A stretch of DNA of 18,202 bases. It comes from Ruminococcaceae bacterium UBA737. GTDB taxonomy: Bacteria; Bacillota; Clostridia; Oscillospirales; Acutalibacteraceae. The stretch's first letter is position 1, and every line of letters starts with the position of its first letter. The DNA is taken from assembly GCA_002297415.1 (NCBI GenBank), contig DBKZ01000042.1, positions 14,842-33,043 on the forward strand, in the 5' to 3' direction. The position numbers were made by a program, and so were the translations under genes. The notes under the pieces are model-generated. The model was not told the DNA's origin and made no database searches. It saw nothing but the letters and a program-made list of their open reading frames with translations. Shown piece after piece: positions 1-6,051 of this stretch.

Positions 1-26
1 CGCAGACTACAGAGCAAAAGGATCAT

Positions 27-596
27 ATGATTCGCAACTTCCCAATTCCGAATACCAAAGAGGATATTATCGAATTTATGATATTGGCATCCTCCAATAT
101 TCTCGGAGAGGATAAACAAGATATTTACGAAGCGTGGCTTGCAAAATTTGAACAGGCATATCAAAAGGCCTTGATCTTGTTTGCAGGAGATCCTGACATT
201 GTCAAGGTTCAGCAGATTTACAGCAACTGTCAAATAAACATAAACACTGAAAGGCAGAGGAAAATCGAAAGATTGACTGCCGATACCATAATCCGAAATA
301 TTGCCGCCTGTGTCGGTGCAATTTTAATGATTGCTTCGGTATTTATTGATCGTACCGGTGGGAACTCATCCTTGCTGGAACTCGTATCGTGTATCGTCCT
401 TATCGCATCTGCCACAAGCCTTTTCAAGCGAGGAGCATCCGTCATAGACTATGCAATTGGGGCGGCCAGCGGCCTGCTGATGATTCTGTTGTCCTTTTTG
501 CTGTTCAACGGCTCAATATGTCAGTTGTGCGGAGGCGTTGTTCTGATTATTGTTGCTGTGAATTATTTTAAGAGCTTAAATCATTACAAAAAATAG
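27..596 (+). CDS. Four-helix membrane protein, first visible gene of the SPFH cassette (probably 5'-truncated)
   Basis: A 189-residue reading from the first visible ATG. Residues 1-85 look soluble and helical (opening MIRNFPIPNTKED). They are followed by four hydrophobic segments at about 88-107, 116-133, 140-160 and 163-181, and a basic tail. I cannot assign a biochemical function. AAAAGG lies 5 nt before the ATG and could be a ribosome site, but the frame stays open to the window edge and reads QTTEQKDH just before the Met. From memory, similar IPNTKED stretches occur inside longer clostridial proteins that carry an N-terminal zinc ribbon, so the true start may lie outside the window. The stop codon overlaps the ribosome site of the SPFH gene, so the two are almost certainly co-transcribed. 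It is likely a membrane partner for the SPFH protein; that role is inferred from position only. Confidence 0.75.
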   Translation: MIRNFPIPNTKEDIIEFMILASSNILGEDKQDIYEAWLAKFEQAYQKALILFAGDPDIVKVQQIYSNCQININTERQRKIERLTADTIIRNIAACVGAILMIASVFIDRTGGNSSLLELVSCIVLIASATSLFKRGASVIDYAIGAASGLLMILLSFLLFNGSICQLCGGVVLIIVAVNYFKSLNHYKK

Positions 597-606
597 GAGG
601 GCAGTT

Positions 607-1932
607 ATGTCTATATTCGGCAAACCAAAAGCCGGTGGCTTTATGGATGAAATTCGTTGTGACGAACCGACATACCTCATCTGGAAGTGGCATCCGACAG
701 GCTCGGTTGCAGGGAACAACAATCGAGAAAATGCGATCCGTTGGGGTTCATCCCTGCGGGTAAAGGAAGGCGAAGTCGCTGTATTTGTATACCGCCAAAA
801 AGACGGCACAATGCAGGACTTTATCGTCGGTCCGTTTGACAAGAAAATAGAAACAAGCAATTTTCCCGTGCTTGCAAGCATCATCGGTTTAGCTTACGCC
901 GGCGGTACACCGTTTCAGGCAGAAGTATACTTCATCAATCTTGCAAACATTGTTCAGGTTAAATTCGGCGTTCCGTTCTTTGATGTATACGATCCGAGAT
1001 TTCTCGATTTCGGCGTTCCGGTAGCCGTTAGAGGCACGGTGAGCTTCAAAATCAGCGATTACCGTGAATTTATCAAGCTGCATCGGCTTAATACCTTCAA
1101 CTTGGAAGATTTTCAGCGCCAAATTCGGGATGCGGTGAGCCGGTATGTTAAAGATACCGTGACAAATGCGCCTGCCGCACAAAACATTCCGGTCATTCAG
1201 CTGGAAAGCAAGACCGCTCAGATAAATGATGCCGTAGAATATGACATCGGCGAACGGTTAAAGGAAAACTTCGGCGTTACTGTTTCGGGCGTGGATGTAG
1301 GTGCGATTGAGATTGACAAGCAAAGCGACGGCTATCGTCAGCTCATGGCTGTCACCAAAGATATAACGACTGCTAAAATGCAGGCGGAAACCACCGACTA
1401 TGTGGAAAGGCTCCGCATTCAGCGTGAGGAAGGTCAATATGCGCAGCATAAGCAGACACAATCGGCAAATATCGGCGCATTTCAGGTTGAAAAACAGGCC
1501 GAGGTCGGCATCGCCGGAGCGGAAGCGCTCGGCCATATGGGCGAAAACGGTGCGGGCGGTGTAGAGCTCGGCAGCGGCGGCGCAGGATTTAATCCGGCGG
1601 CGATGATGGCAGGAATGGCTGTCGGCGGAGCTGTCGGGCAGAATATCGCCGGAACTATGAACGGTATGTTATCAGGTAACAATCATCAAGCCGCAATGGG
1701 CGCTGTACCGCCTCCTGTTCCAACTATCTCTTACCATATCGCTGTCAACGGTCAGGCTACCGGTCCATATGATATGAATACGCTTTCTGCGATGGTACAA
1801 AGCGGGCAGTTGACGGCTGCAACGCTGGTTTGGAAAAGTGGGATGGCAGCGTGGAGCCGTGCCGATGCAGTTGATGAACTGAAGGGCTTGTTTCAAATGA
1901 CAATGCCGTCGATCCCAACTACGGAAAATTAA
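607..1932 (+). CDS. SPFH/band-7 domain protein with C-terminal GYF_2-type domain (YdjI-like)
   Basis: A 441-residue soluble protein with no signal peptide or clear transmembrane helix. Residues about 45-240 match the SPFH fold of the 'virion core protein'/YdjI type (RWGSSLRVKEGEVAVFVYRQ, then a DPRFLDFGVPVAVRGT stretch). Residues 240-300 are charged and helical, 300-366 are Gly/Ala-rich, and 374-428 form a GYF_2-type module (NGQATGPYDMNTLSAMVQSG ... VWKSGMAAWS). SPFH proteins form oligomeric scaffolds at membranes. In B. subtilis, YdjI works with membrane partners YdjG and YdjH and with PspA. Here the flanking membrane genes would be the natural anchors, and the GYF_2 module is a likely protein-binding tail; both points are inference. 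The start is firm: AGGAGGG at 595-601 sits 5 nt before the ATG and overlaps the previous stop. No pspA is visible nearby. Confidence 0.88.
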   Translation: MSIFGKPKAGGFMDEIRCDEPTYLIWKWHPTGSVAGNNNRENAIRWGSSLRVKEGEVAVFVYRQKDGTMQDFIVGPFDKKIETSNFPVLASIIGLAYAGGTPFQAEVYFINLANIVQVKFGVPFFDVYDPRFLDFGVPVAVRGTVSFKISDYREFIKLHRLNTFNLEDFQRQIRDAVSRYVKDTVTNAPAAQNIPVIQLESKTAQINDAVEYDIGERLKENFGVTVSGVDVGAIEIDKQSDGYRQLMAVTKDITTAKMQAETTDYVERLRIQREEGQYAQHKQTQSANIGAFQVEKQAEVGIAGAEALGHMGENGAGGVELGSGGAGFNPAAMMAGMAVGGAVGQNIAGTMNGMLSGNNHQAAMGAVPPPVPTISYHIAVNGQATGPYDMNTLSAMVQSGQLTAATLVWKSGMAAWSRADAVDELKGLFQMTMPSIPTTEN

Positions 1933-1979
1933 GCATAAAGCTTAATATATTAAAATCAAATTTAAAGGAGAATACGAAA

Positions 1980-3200
1980 ATGAAATGTAGTTATTGTGGT
2001 GCAGAATACGAGGGAAATTTTTGCCCGGAATGCGGAGCAAGGGCAGAGTCACAGTCTTCTGCAACGCCCCCTCCGATTCAGCAACCTACCACTATTCCGC
2101 AAAAACCCGTTCCGCCGGTCGGTGGCGATGTGGCGGCCTATCAGAAGTCGAAAAAGCCGAAGAAACCGATTTACAAAAAGTGGTGGTTTTATGTAATCGC
2201 TGCCGTAGCCCTGATTGCAATTATTTGTGCAATTTCCGGTGGAAAAGGTAAGGGTGAAAAAATAGAATGGGCTAAGATTGAATTGAGGGATCAACTTCCT
2301 GAACCACCATCCAACAAGGGTACACTCTATGAAAACTCGGATGAAGAATTTTGGGTTTCTCTTGAAGGAGTGACGGATGATCAATACAACAATTATTTGG
2401 ATGCCTGTGTTGGCAAAGGCTTCACCGTTGATTCAAAAAAAGATTCTAACTCATATAAAGCTTTTAACAAAGCTGGATACAGTTTAGAACTTTCGCATTA
2501 TTCTGATGATTTAAGTATTCAGCTCTATGCTCCAATGGAGTTTGCTGCTATCTCTTGGCCGACAGGCGCTGCAGGCAAACGATTGCCGTCACCTAAATCA
2601 TTAAGCGGAAAATTCGATTATGAAAATAATGATAGTTTTTCGGTATACATAGGCAATACAAGCAAGTCAGACTATGAAGAGTATGTTGAATCCTGCGCAG
2701 ACAAGGGCTTTACAGTCGATTATGACAAGGGCAACGATTATTATAATGCCGATGATAACGACGGTTGGAGCATTTCGCTTAAATATGAGGGCAATAATAT
2801 TATGAGGATCCAAATTGATGCCCCTGACGAAAAAAACAGTAAAGACAGCAAAAGCTCTCCGACAACATCTTCGTCAAAATCCTCGAATTCAACTGAGTCT
2901 AAACCTACCGAATCTGACAGCGGTAAGAACCTTGTTAACGAAATGCGCAAAGACTTTAAAGATGCAATGGACAGCTATGAGACGTTTATGGATGAATATG
3001 TTGCATTTATGAAAAAATACAGTGATAATCCAAACGATGCTGGTCTACTTGCCGATTATACAAAATATATGAGCAAATATGCTGATATGGTCGAGAAATT
3101 TGACAAATGGGAAAGCGAAGACCTAAATGACGCAGAGCTTGCTTACTACATTGACGTTCAAACGCGAGTTAACAAAAAATTACTTGAAGTGGCACAATAA
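1980..3200 (+). CDS. Zinc-ribbon single-pass membrane protein with duplicated extracytoplasmic module (DUF6591-like C-terminus)
   Basis: A 406-residue protein. The N-terminus is a zinc ribbon with CxxC pairs at C3/C6 and C15/C18, followed by a Pro/Gln/Ser linker. A basic patch at 57-67 precedes one transmembrane helix at about 68-86, giving an expected N-in, C-out topology. Outside lie two related modules (about 96-185 and 190-282) sharing a [LV]-[DE]-x-C-x-x-KGFTVD core and a closing APM/APD. A Ser/Thr/Lys linker (283-316) leads to an acidic helical C-terminus (318-405) that resembles the clostridial DUF6591 group as I recall it. The start follows AAAGGAG about 10 nt upstream. The gene lies 47 nt after the SPFH gene and 8-14 nt before the last cassette gene. 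The topology suggests a sensor or anchor linking the outside to cytoplasmic SPFH scaffolds; no activity can be named. Confidence 0.85.
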   Translation: MKCSYCGAEYEGNFCPECGARAESQSSATPPPIQQPTTIPQKPVPPVGGDVAAYQKSKKPKKPIYKKWWFYVIAAVALIAIICAISGGKGKGEKIEWAKIELRDQLPEPPSNKGTLYENSDEEFWVSLEGVTDDQYNNYLDACVGKGFTVDSKKDSNSYKAFNKAGYSLELSHYSDDLSIQLYAPMEFAAISWPTGAAGKRLPSPKSLSGKFDYENNDSFSVYIGNTSKSDYEEYVESCADKGFTVDYDKGNDYYNADDNDGWSISLKYEGNNIMRIQIDAPDEKNSKDSKSSPTTSSSKSSNSTESKPTESDSGKNLVNEMRKDFKDAMDSYETFMDEYVAFMKKYSDNPNDAGLLADYTKYMSKYADMVEKFDKWESEDLNDAELAYYIDVQTRVNKKLLEVAQ

Positions 3201-3214
3201 GAGGAGAAATGTTT

Positions 3215-3631
3215 ATGAAAAGAAGTAAAACTTTATTAATATCAAATATTTTGGCAACGCTTTACTCGTTTTATTTACTCTGGACTTTTGGTGGCGCTAT
3301 AATTGAAGCAGGAGGCGCAGATTTTATAGGAGCAATCAGCGATTATTTTGAATTAGCCTTTGACTTGCTCGGAATGAGTTCTCCTGCAATGAATTTCGTA
3401 TATGCTATTACAATTTTATTGTGCATACATATTGTTTCATTTGTTTTAGGATGCATTATTGGCTGGATAGCCTACGCATGGAAAAAGAGCAGTAATGCAA
3501 AATTTGCTGCCACACTCTATCTCATTGGTACAATTTGCTTCCCTATATACCTTTTCTTCGGACTCCCGATTACAATTGTAGGATTTATTGGTGGCGGAAA
3601 GCAAAAGAAAATTAACAATACAGTAAAATAA
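3215..3631 (+). CDS. Small three-helix membrane protein, last gene of the SPFH cassette
   Basis: A 138-residue hydrophobic protein with membrane segments at about 7-27, 62-89 and 97-125, an intervening stretch rich in Gly, Ala and acidic residues (29-57), and a lysine-rich end (GGGKQKKINNTVK). An in-frame ATG also exists at 3209, but GAGGAG at 3201-3206 lies only 2 nt from it and 8 nt from the ATG at 3215, so I use 3215. It begins 14 nt after the zinc-ribbon gene stop, so it shares that transcript, and it is followed within 10 nt by a strong hairpin terminator. I do not recognise a family. A role as a membrane partner of the cassette proteins is inferred from position only. Confidence 0.75.
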   Translation: MKRSKTLLISNILATLYSFYLLWTFGGAIIEAGGADFIGAISDYFELAFDLLGMSSPAMNFVYAITILLCIHIVSFVLGCIIGWIAYAWKKSSNAKFAATLYLIGTICFPIYLFFGLPITIVGFIGGGKQKKINNTVK

Positions 3632-3640
3632 AATGAACGG

Positions 3641-3668
3641 GGACCGAAGCCATTATAGGTTTCGGTCC
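3641..3668. terminator. Hairpin terminator, probably bidirectional, between convergent cassette and tnpV
   Basis: GGACCGAAGCC (3641-3651) pairs with GGTTTCGGTCC (3658-3668) over 11 bp with one G-U pair and a 6-nt loop. On the plus strand it is followed by the T-rich run TCTTATTTTAT. On the minus strand the hairpin starts 8 nt after the tnpV stop and is followed by a less regular T-rich tail. The position between two convergent stop codons fits shared termination. Confidence 0.85.
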
Positions 3669-3675
3669 TCTTATT

Positions 3676-4056
3676 TTATATGAGTATAAGTTCACTGTTT
3701 ACGATCTCAATAGCTCGATTTCGTATGCTGTTCATTCTGCCGACCCACACCATTTGGTTATCAGCCTTCAACCGCTCGGTAACGCCCTCCGCTATCGCCA
3801 TCTGCCTTGTAAGCCGTTCAAACATTTCCTCTGCATGCTTATCAATATCAACAAGATAGCCGTTCAATCTGCCGCTTGTCAGCAAGTTGGTGTAAAGCAC
3901 TTTGCGGTGATTTCTCAGATAGCGTAAATGTCGCTGTCCCCATATCCCAATTGGCTTTTGTTCTTCCTCTGCCTCATCATCCCCGGCGATAAGGTAATAA
4001 TCACCGACCAACTCATATTTCAGCCCCGTTCGTTTGTCTGTAATGTATTTTTCCAT
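3676..4056 (-). CDS. tnpV: TnpV family transposon-encoded protein
   Basis: A 126-residue protein of the TnpV type. It has the family opening with YELVGDYYL, the central IGIWGQRHLRYLRNHR stretch, and the helical LTRQMAIAEGVTERLKA end. TnpV is encoded in Tn4451/Tn4453-type mobilisable elements and many clostridial integrative elements. It has been likened to Xis-type excision proteins, but its role is not settled. The start is ATG at 4056 with GGAGG at 4065-4069, 8 nt upstream, lying inside the end of the preceding small gene, so translation is probably coupled. It looks intact and full length (family about 110-130). No TnpX-type recombinase, relaxase or integrase is visible here, so it is either the edge of a larger element to the left or a remnant. 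It converges on the plus-strand cassette. Confidence 0.85.
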   Translation of the reverse strand: MEKYITDKRTGLKYELVGDYYLIAGDDEAEEEQKPIGIWGQRHLRYLRNHRKVLYTNLLTSGRLNGYLVDIDKHAEEMFERLTRQMAIAEGVTERLKADNQMVWVGRMNSIRNRAIEIVNSELILI

Positions 4057-4244
4057 AGTCCAGTCCTCCGTTCTGCAATCTTGAATTTTTTGATTTTTGC
4101 GTTTGCTACTTTAACAAGCACCTCATCCACGGCATCAGTGTATTTGCCTTCCGATATAAGCCGATTGCGGAGTTTGTTAAGGCATTCAATCATAAGCCGC
4201 CATTCCTCGTTCGTAAGCGCAAGGTAATATTTTTGTTTCACCAT
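4020..4244 (-). CDS. Small TnpV-partner protein, unknown function
   Basis: A 74-residue protein (MVKQKYYLALTNEEW..., then CLNKLRNRLISEGKYTDAVD). Small proteins of this kind, with the LTNEEW and LRNRLISEGKYTD patterns, commonly precede tnpV in clostridial mobile elements; this is from memory. Its last residues (about 58-74) overlap the start of tnpV by 37 nt in another frame and are less typical, so the C-terminus may have been lengthened by a frameshift or loss of an earlier stop. A very strong ribosome site, AAAGGAGGTC at 4257-4248, supports the ATG at 4244. It probably forms a two-gene operon with tnpV. Function unknown. Confidence 0.75.
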   Translation of the reverse strand: MVKQKYYLALTNEEWRLMIECLNKLRNRLISEGKYTDAVDEVLVKVANAKIKKFKIAERRTGLWKNTLQTNERG

Positions 4245-4270
4245 TCTGACCTCCTTTAATTTCTGCTCTT

Positions 4271-4299
4271 ATTGTAACGGAGAATACAGAAATAATCGA
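4271..4299 (-). promoter_or_regulatory. Candidate sigma-A-type promoter for the tnpV pair
   Basis: On the minus strand TACAAT (4276-4271) matches a -10 box at 5 of 6 bases, and TCGATT (4299-4294) is a weak -35 at 17-bp spacing. Transcription would start near 4264, leaving a short leader that contains the strong ribosome site. The weak -35 box keeps confidence low. Confidence 0.3.
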
Positions 4300-4444
4300 A
4301 TGTACGGATAAATAAGAATGCCAAATGACAATCGCTTGGCACTCTTGATTTTCTCTCGGGAAGTGATTGAATAACTCAATAAAAGCAACGAATTTCGGAT
4401 GACTTTGCAAGGAAGCCAGCCAACGAGTTTGGCATCCTTCCTCT

Positions 4445-4496
4445 AAAAACACAAAGAAAAACACCGAGAAAAGCCTTTCATAGACTAATCTCGGTG
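4445..4496 (-). terminator. Rho-independent terminator on the minus strand, downstream of pncC
   Basis: Read on the minus strand, CACCGAGA (4496-4489) and TCTCGGTG (4469-4462) form an 8-bp perfect stem around a 19-nt loop, followed at once by a T-rich tail (4461-4445). It lies about 75 nt after the pncC stop and would end the long core operon before tnpV. It could instead belong to the tnpV element as a shield against read-through. Confidence 0.7.
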
Positions 4497-4518
4497 AATT
4501 CTTCGCCCTCGCAACGCC

Positions 4519-4550
4519 CGTACTCATAAGTTATTGTCCTTAAGAGTACG
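4519..4550. repeat. Inverted repeat CGTACTC/GAGTACG with 18-nt spacer
   Basis: Perfect 7-bp arms at 4519-4525 and 4544-4550. Neither side has a T-run, so it is not a standard terminator. Its place between the pncC stop and the terminator makes it a candidate element end or protein-binding site, but arms this short can arise by chance. Confidence 0.4.
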
Positions 4551-4570
4551 ACGCATTTTACATCTCTTTT

Positions 4571-5047
4571 TTATATGATTTCATTAAGCTTTTTAAAAAC
4601 AAAGTCCGAGGCTGAAAGCCTGACTTTATTTCTGTCCATATCTTTAAAATGCTCTGTAAAGCAGATCTCCTTTCCCCTGTCATAAAAACCGAAGCATACG
4701 GTTCCCACGGGGATATTAGGGTCATCGGATGTCGGACCCGCAAAGCCCGTTACTCCTACGCCTACATCGGCGTTATTATTAAGCGCCGCTCCTTTTGCCA
4801 TAGCAAGCGCCGTCTCCTCTGATACTACGCCGTATTTATCAATCAAATTCCTACCTATATTTAAATACCTTATTTTTGCGTTTACAGAATAGGTTATAAG
4901 CGAAGCGTCCAAAACCTCGGAAGCGCCCGTTGCGCTTATAAATCTTGCGGCGCAAAGTCCGCCGGTGCAGGATTCGGCAAAGGAAATGTGAAGCTTTTTC
5001 TTTTTTAATTTATCCGCAACAGTCTGTTCTATTGATATTTTTTCCAT
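4571..5047 (-). CDS. pncC: Nicotinamide-nucleotide amidase (CinA C-terminal family)
   Basis: A 158-residue stand-alone CinA C-terminal domain. It hydrolyses nicotinamide mononucleotide (NMN) to nicotinate mononucleotide and ammonia, recycling the NMN produced by bacterial DNA ligase. Family motifs are visible: FAESCTGG (residues 23-30), the ITYSVNAK stretch (52-58 region) and GVTGFAGP (98-105). It lacks the N-terminal MoCF-like domain of full CinA proteins and so resembles short PncC enzymes. A TTG at 5053 is also in frame, but GGAG at 5058-5055 sits 1 nt from it and 7 nt from the ATG at 5047, so I use the ATG. It starts 2 nt after the WYL regulator stop and is the last gene of the long minus-strand run. 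Confidence 0.92.
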   Translation of the reverse strand: MEKISIEQTVADKLKKKKLHISFAESCTGGLCAARFISATGASEVLDASLITYSVNAKIRYLNIGRNLIDKYGVVSEETALAMAKGAALNNNADVGVGVTGFAGPTSDDPNIPVGTVCFGFYDRGKEICFTEHFKDMDRNKVRLSASDFVFKKLNEII

Positions 5048-5049
5048 TT

Positions 5050-6051
5050 TCAATCTCCGTAAATCCCATTTATTGAGGTTATCCTGTCTTTTATCATATT
5101 TCTTAATGATTTCGGTTTAACCGCTTCTATTTTATCTCCGAAGTTGATAATCCATGTCACAAGCGCGTCGCTTACAGCCGCAGAGTAGGTAAAATTAAAG
5201 GTTTTCTCGGTAAGCTTTGAAATAAAAATATTTTCTCCGAATCTGTCTAAAACCTGTTCAAGCATATCCTTAGAGCATTTAAGCTCAATTTCTTCTATCT
5301 TTCCGCCGAACATGCCGAAAAGTCTTTTTGTATAATCGGCAACATCAAAATAATTCTTATAATCGCTGACCTCGCTAAAAGGTCTTATCGGAGTCTCAGT
5401 CTCTTCAGCCGCGTGCATTCTGTCAATTCTTAAATGGATAAGATTATCGTATTTTTCATAATTACCTATAAGATAATAGTGGTCGTCCTGCCATGTAAGC
5501 GCATAAGGGCTGACCGTGCGCTCAGTGGTATTAGTCTCAATCTGCTTGTTGTCCCCTATTTTTCTTAAGGTATAATTAAATTTTATCTGCTTTCTGTCTT
5601 CAATAGCTCGTGAAACGGTATCAATAGTATAATAAATTTCTTCATTTTTGGTTTTTGAGTCTTCATCAATATATATTCCCATTTTCTTAGAGGAAACCTG
5701 ATAAACGCTCATCATATCATCAAGCTTGCTTACAAGCTCGCGCGTTTTTTTAACGCTTATGAATTTCGCTGTCTTAACGGCGTCCGAAAGAAGAGAAATT
5801 TCGGGAATTTCAAATTCTCTTGAGCCCAAGAAAAAGCCCGACTGCGGAACGCGTGTTTTAATGATATCAAACCCTAAAAATATAAGCTGTTCAATATCAT
5901 TATAAACCGCTTTTCGCTCGGCTGTAACATTATAAGCAGATAACTTATCGCATATCTGGGTAGCATTCATAGGATGCTCTTCGTCGGTATATTTTTTCAG
6001 TATTTCGATAATATAAAATAGCTTCAGCTTTTGTCCGCTTCTTGATGCCAT
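5050..6051 (-). CDS. WYL-domain transcriptional regulator (YafY-like)
   Basis: A 333-residue regulator. A winged helix-turn-helix of the HTH_11/DeoR type occupies about residues 8-62 (ATQICDKLSAYNVTAERKAV as the recognition region). The WYL domain spans about 136-215, with the hallmark RTVSPYALTWQDDHYYLIG segment and RIDRM. A WCX-type C-terminal domain covers about 250-328. WYL domains sense small ligands or nucleic acids and control genes for DNA damage, defence or metabolism; the ligand and targets here cannot be read from sequence. The ATG at 6051 has GAGGTGG about 5 nt upstream, and the start overlaps the RNase M5-type gene by 28 nt. It is directly followed by pncC. Its placement inside a housekeeping run suggests co-expression with those genes rather than an isolated local repressor. 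Confidence 0.9.
   Translation of the reverse strand: MASRSGQKLKLFYIIEILKKYTDEEHPMNATQICDKLSAYNVTAERKAVYNDIEQLIFLGFDIIKTRVPQSGFFLGSREFEIPEISLLSDAVKTAKFISVKKTRELVSKLDDMMSVYQVSSKKMGIYIDEDSKTKNEEIYYTIDTVSRAIEDRKQIKFNYTLRKIGDNKQIETNTTERTVSPYALTWQDDHYYLIGNYEKYDNLIHLRIDRMHAAEETETPIRPFSEVSDYKNYFDVADYTKRLFGMFGGKIEEIELKCSKDMLEQVLDRFGENIFISKLTEKTFNFTYSAAVSDALVTWIINFGDKIEAVKPKSLRNMIKDRITSINGIYGD

Larger units (their letters stand above)
4245..4570. other. Non-coding junction between mobile-element genes and the core operon, rich in inverted repeats
   Basis: About 325 nt without a convincing gene. A 113-residue minus-strand frame spans it (4527-4186) but overlaps the small tnpV-partner gene, lacks a ribosome site and runs through a terminator hairpin, so I do not call it. 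The stretch holds inverted repeats: TGCCAA/TTGGCA (4319-4324 with 4336-4341), an imperfect pair around 4410-4440 (GGAAG...CTTCC), CACCGAGA/TCTCGGTG (4462-4469 with 4489-4496), and CGTACTC/GAGTACG (4519-4525 with 4544-4550). It also holds the candidate tnpV promoter. The right end of an inserted element, if there is one, most likely lies between about 4497 and 4570. Confidence 0.6.

Noticed and set aside
1928..1946. Inverted repeat ATTAAGC/GCTTAAT spanning the SPFH stop codon
   Set aside because: The 7-bp stem is AT-rich, has no T-tail and is weak. It may be a minor transcript-processing site but is not a convincing terminator, and the next gene follows after 47 nt with a good ribosome site.
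4186..4527. 113-residue minus-strand reading frame in the junction region
   Set aside because: It overlaps the better-supported small tnpV-partner gene, has no ribosome site, is read straight through a terminator hairpin and shows no domain pattern.
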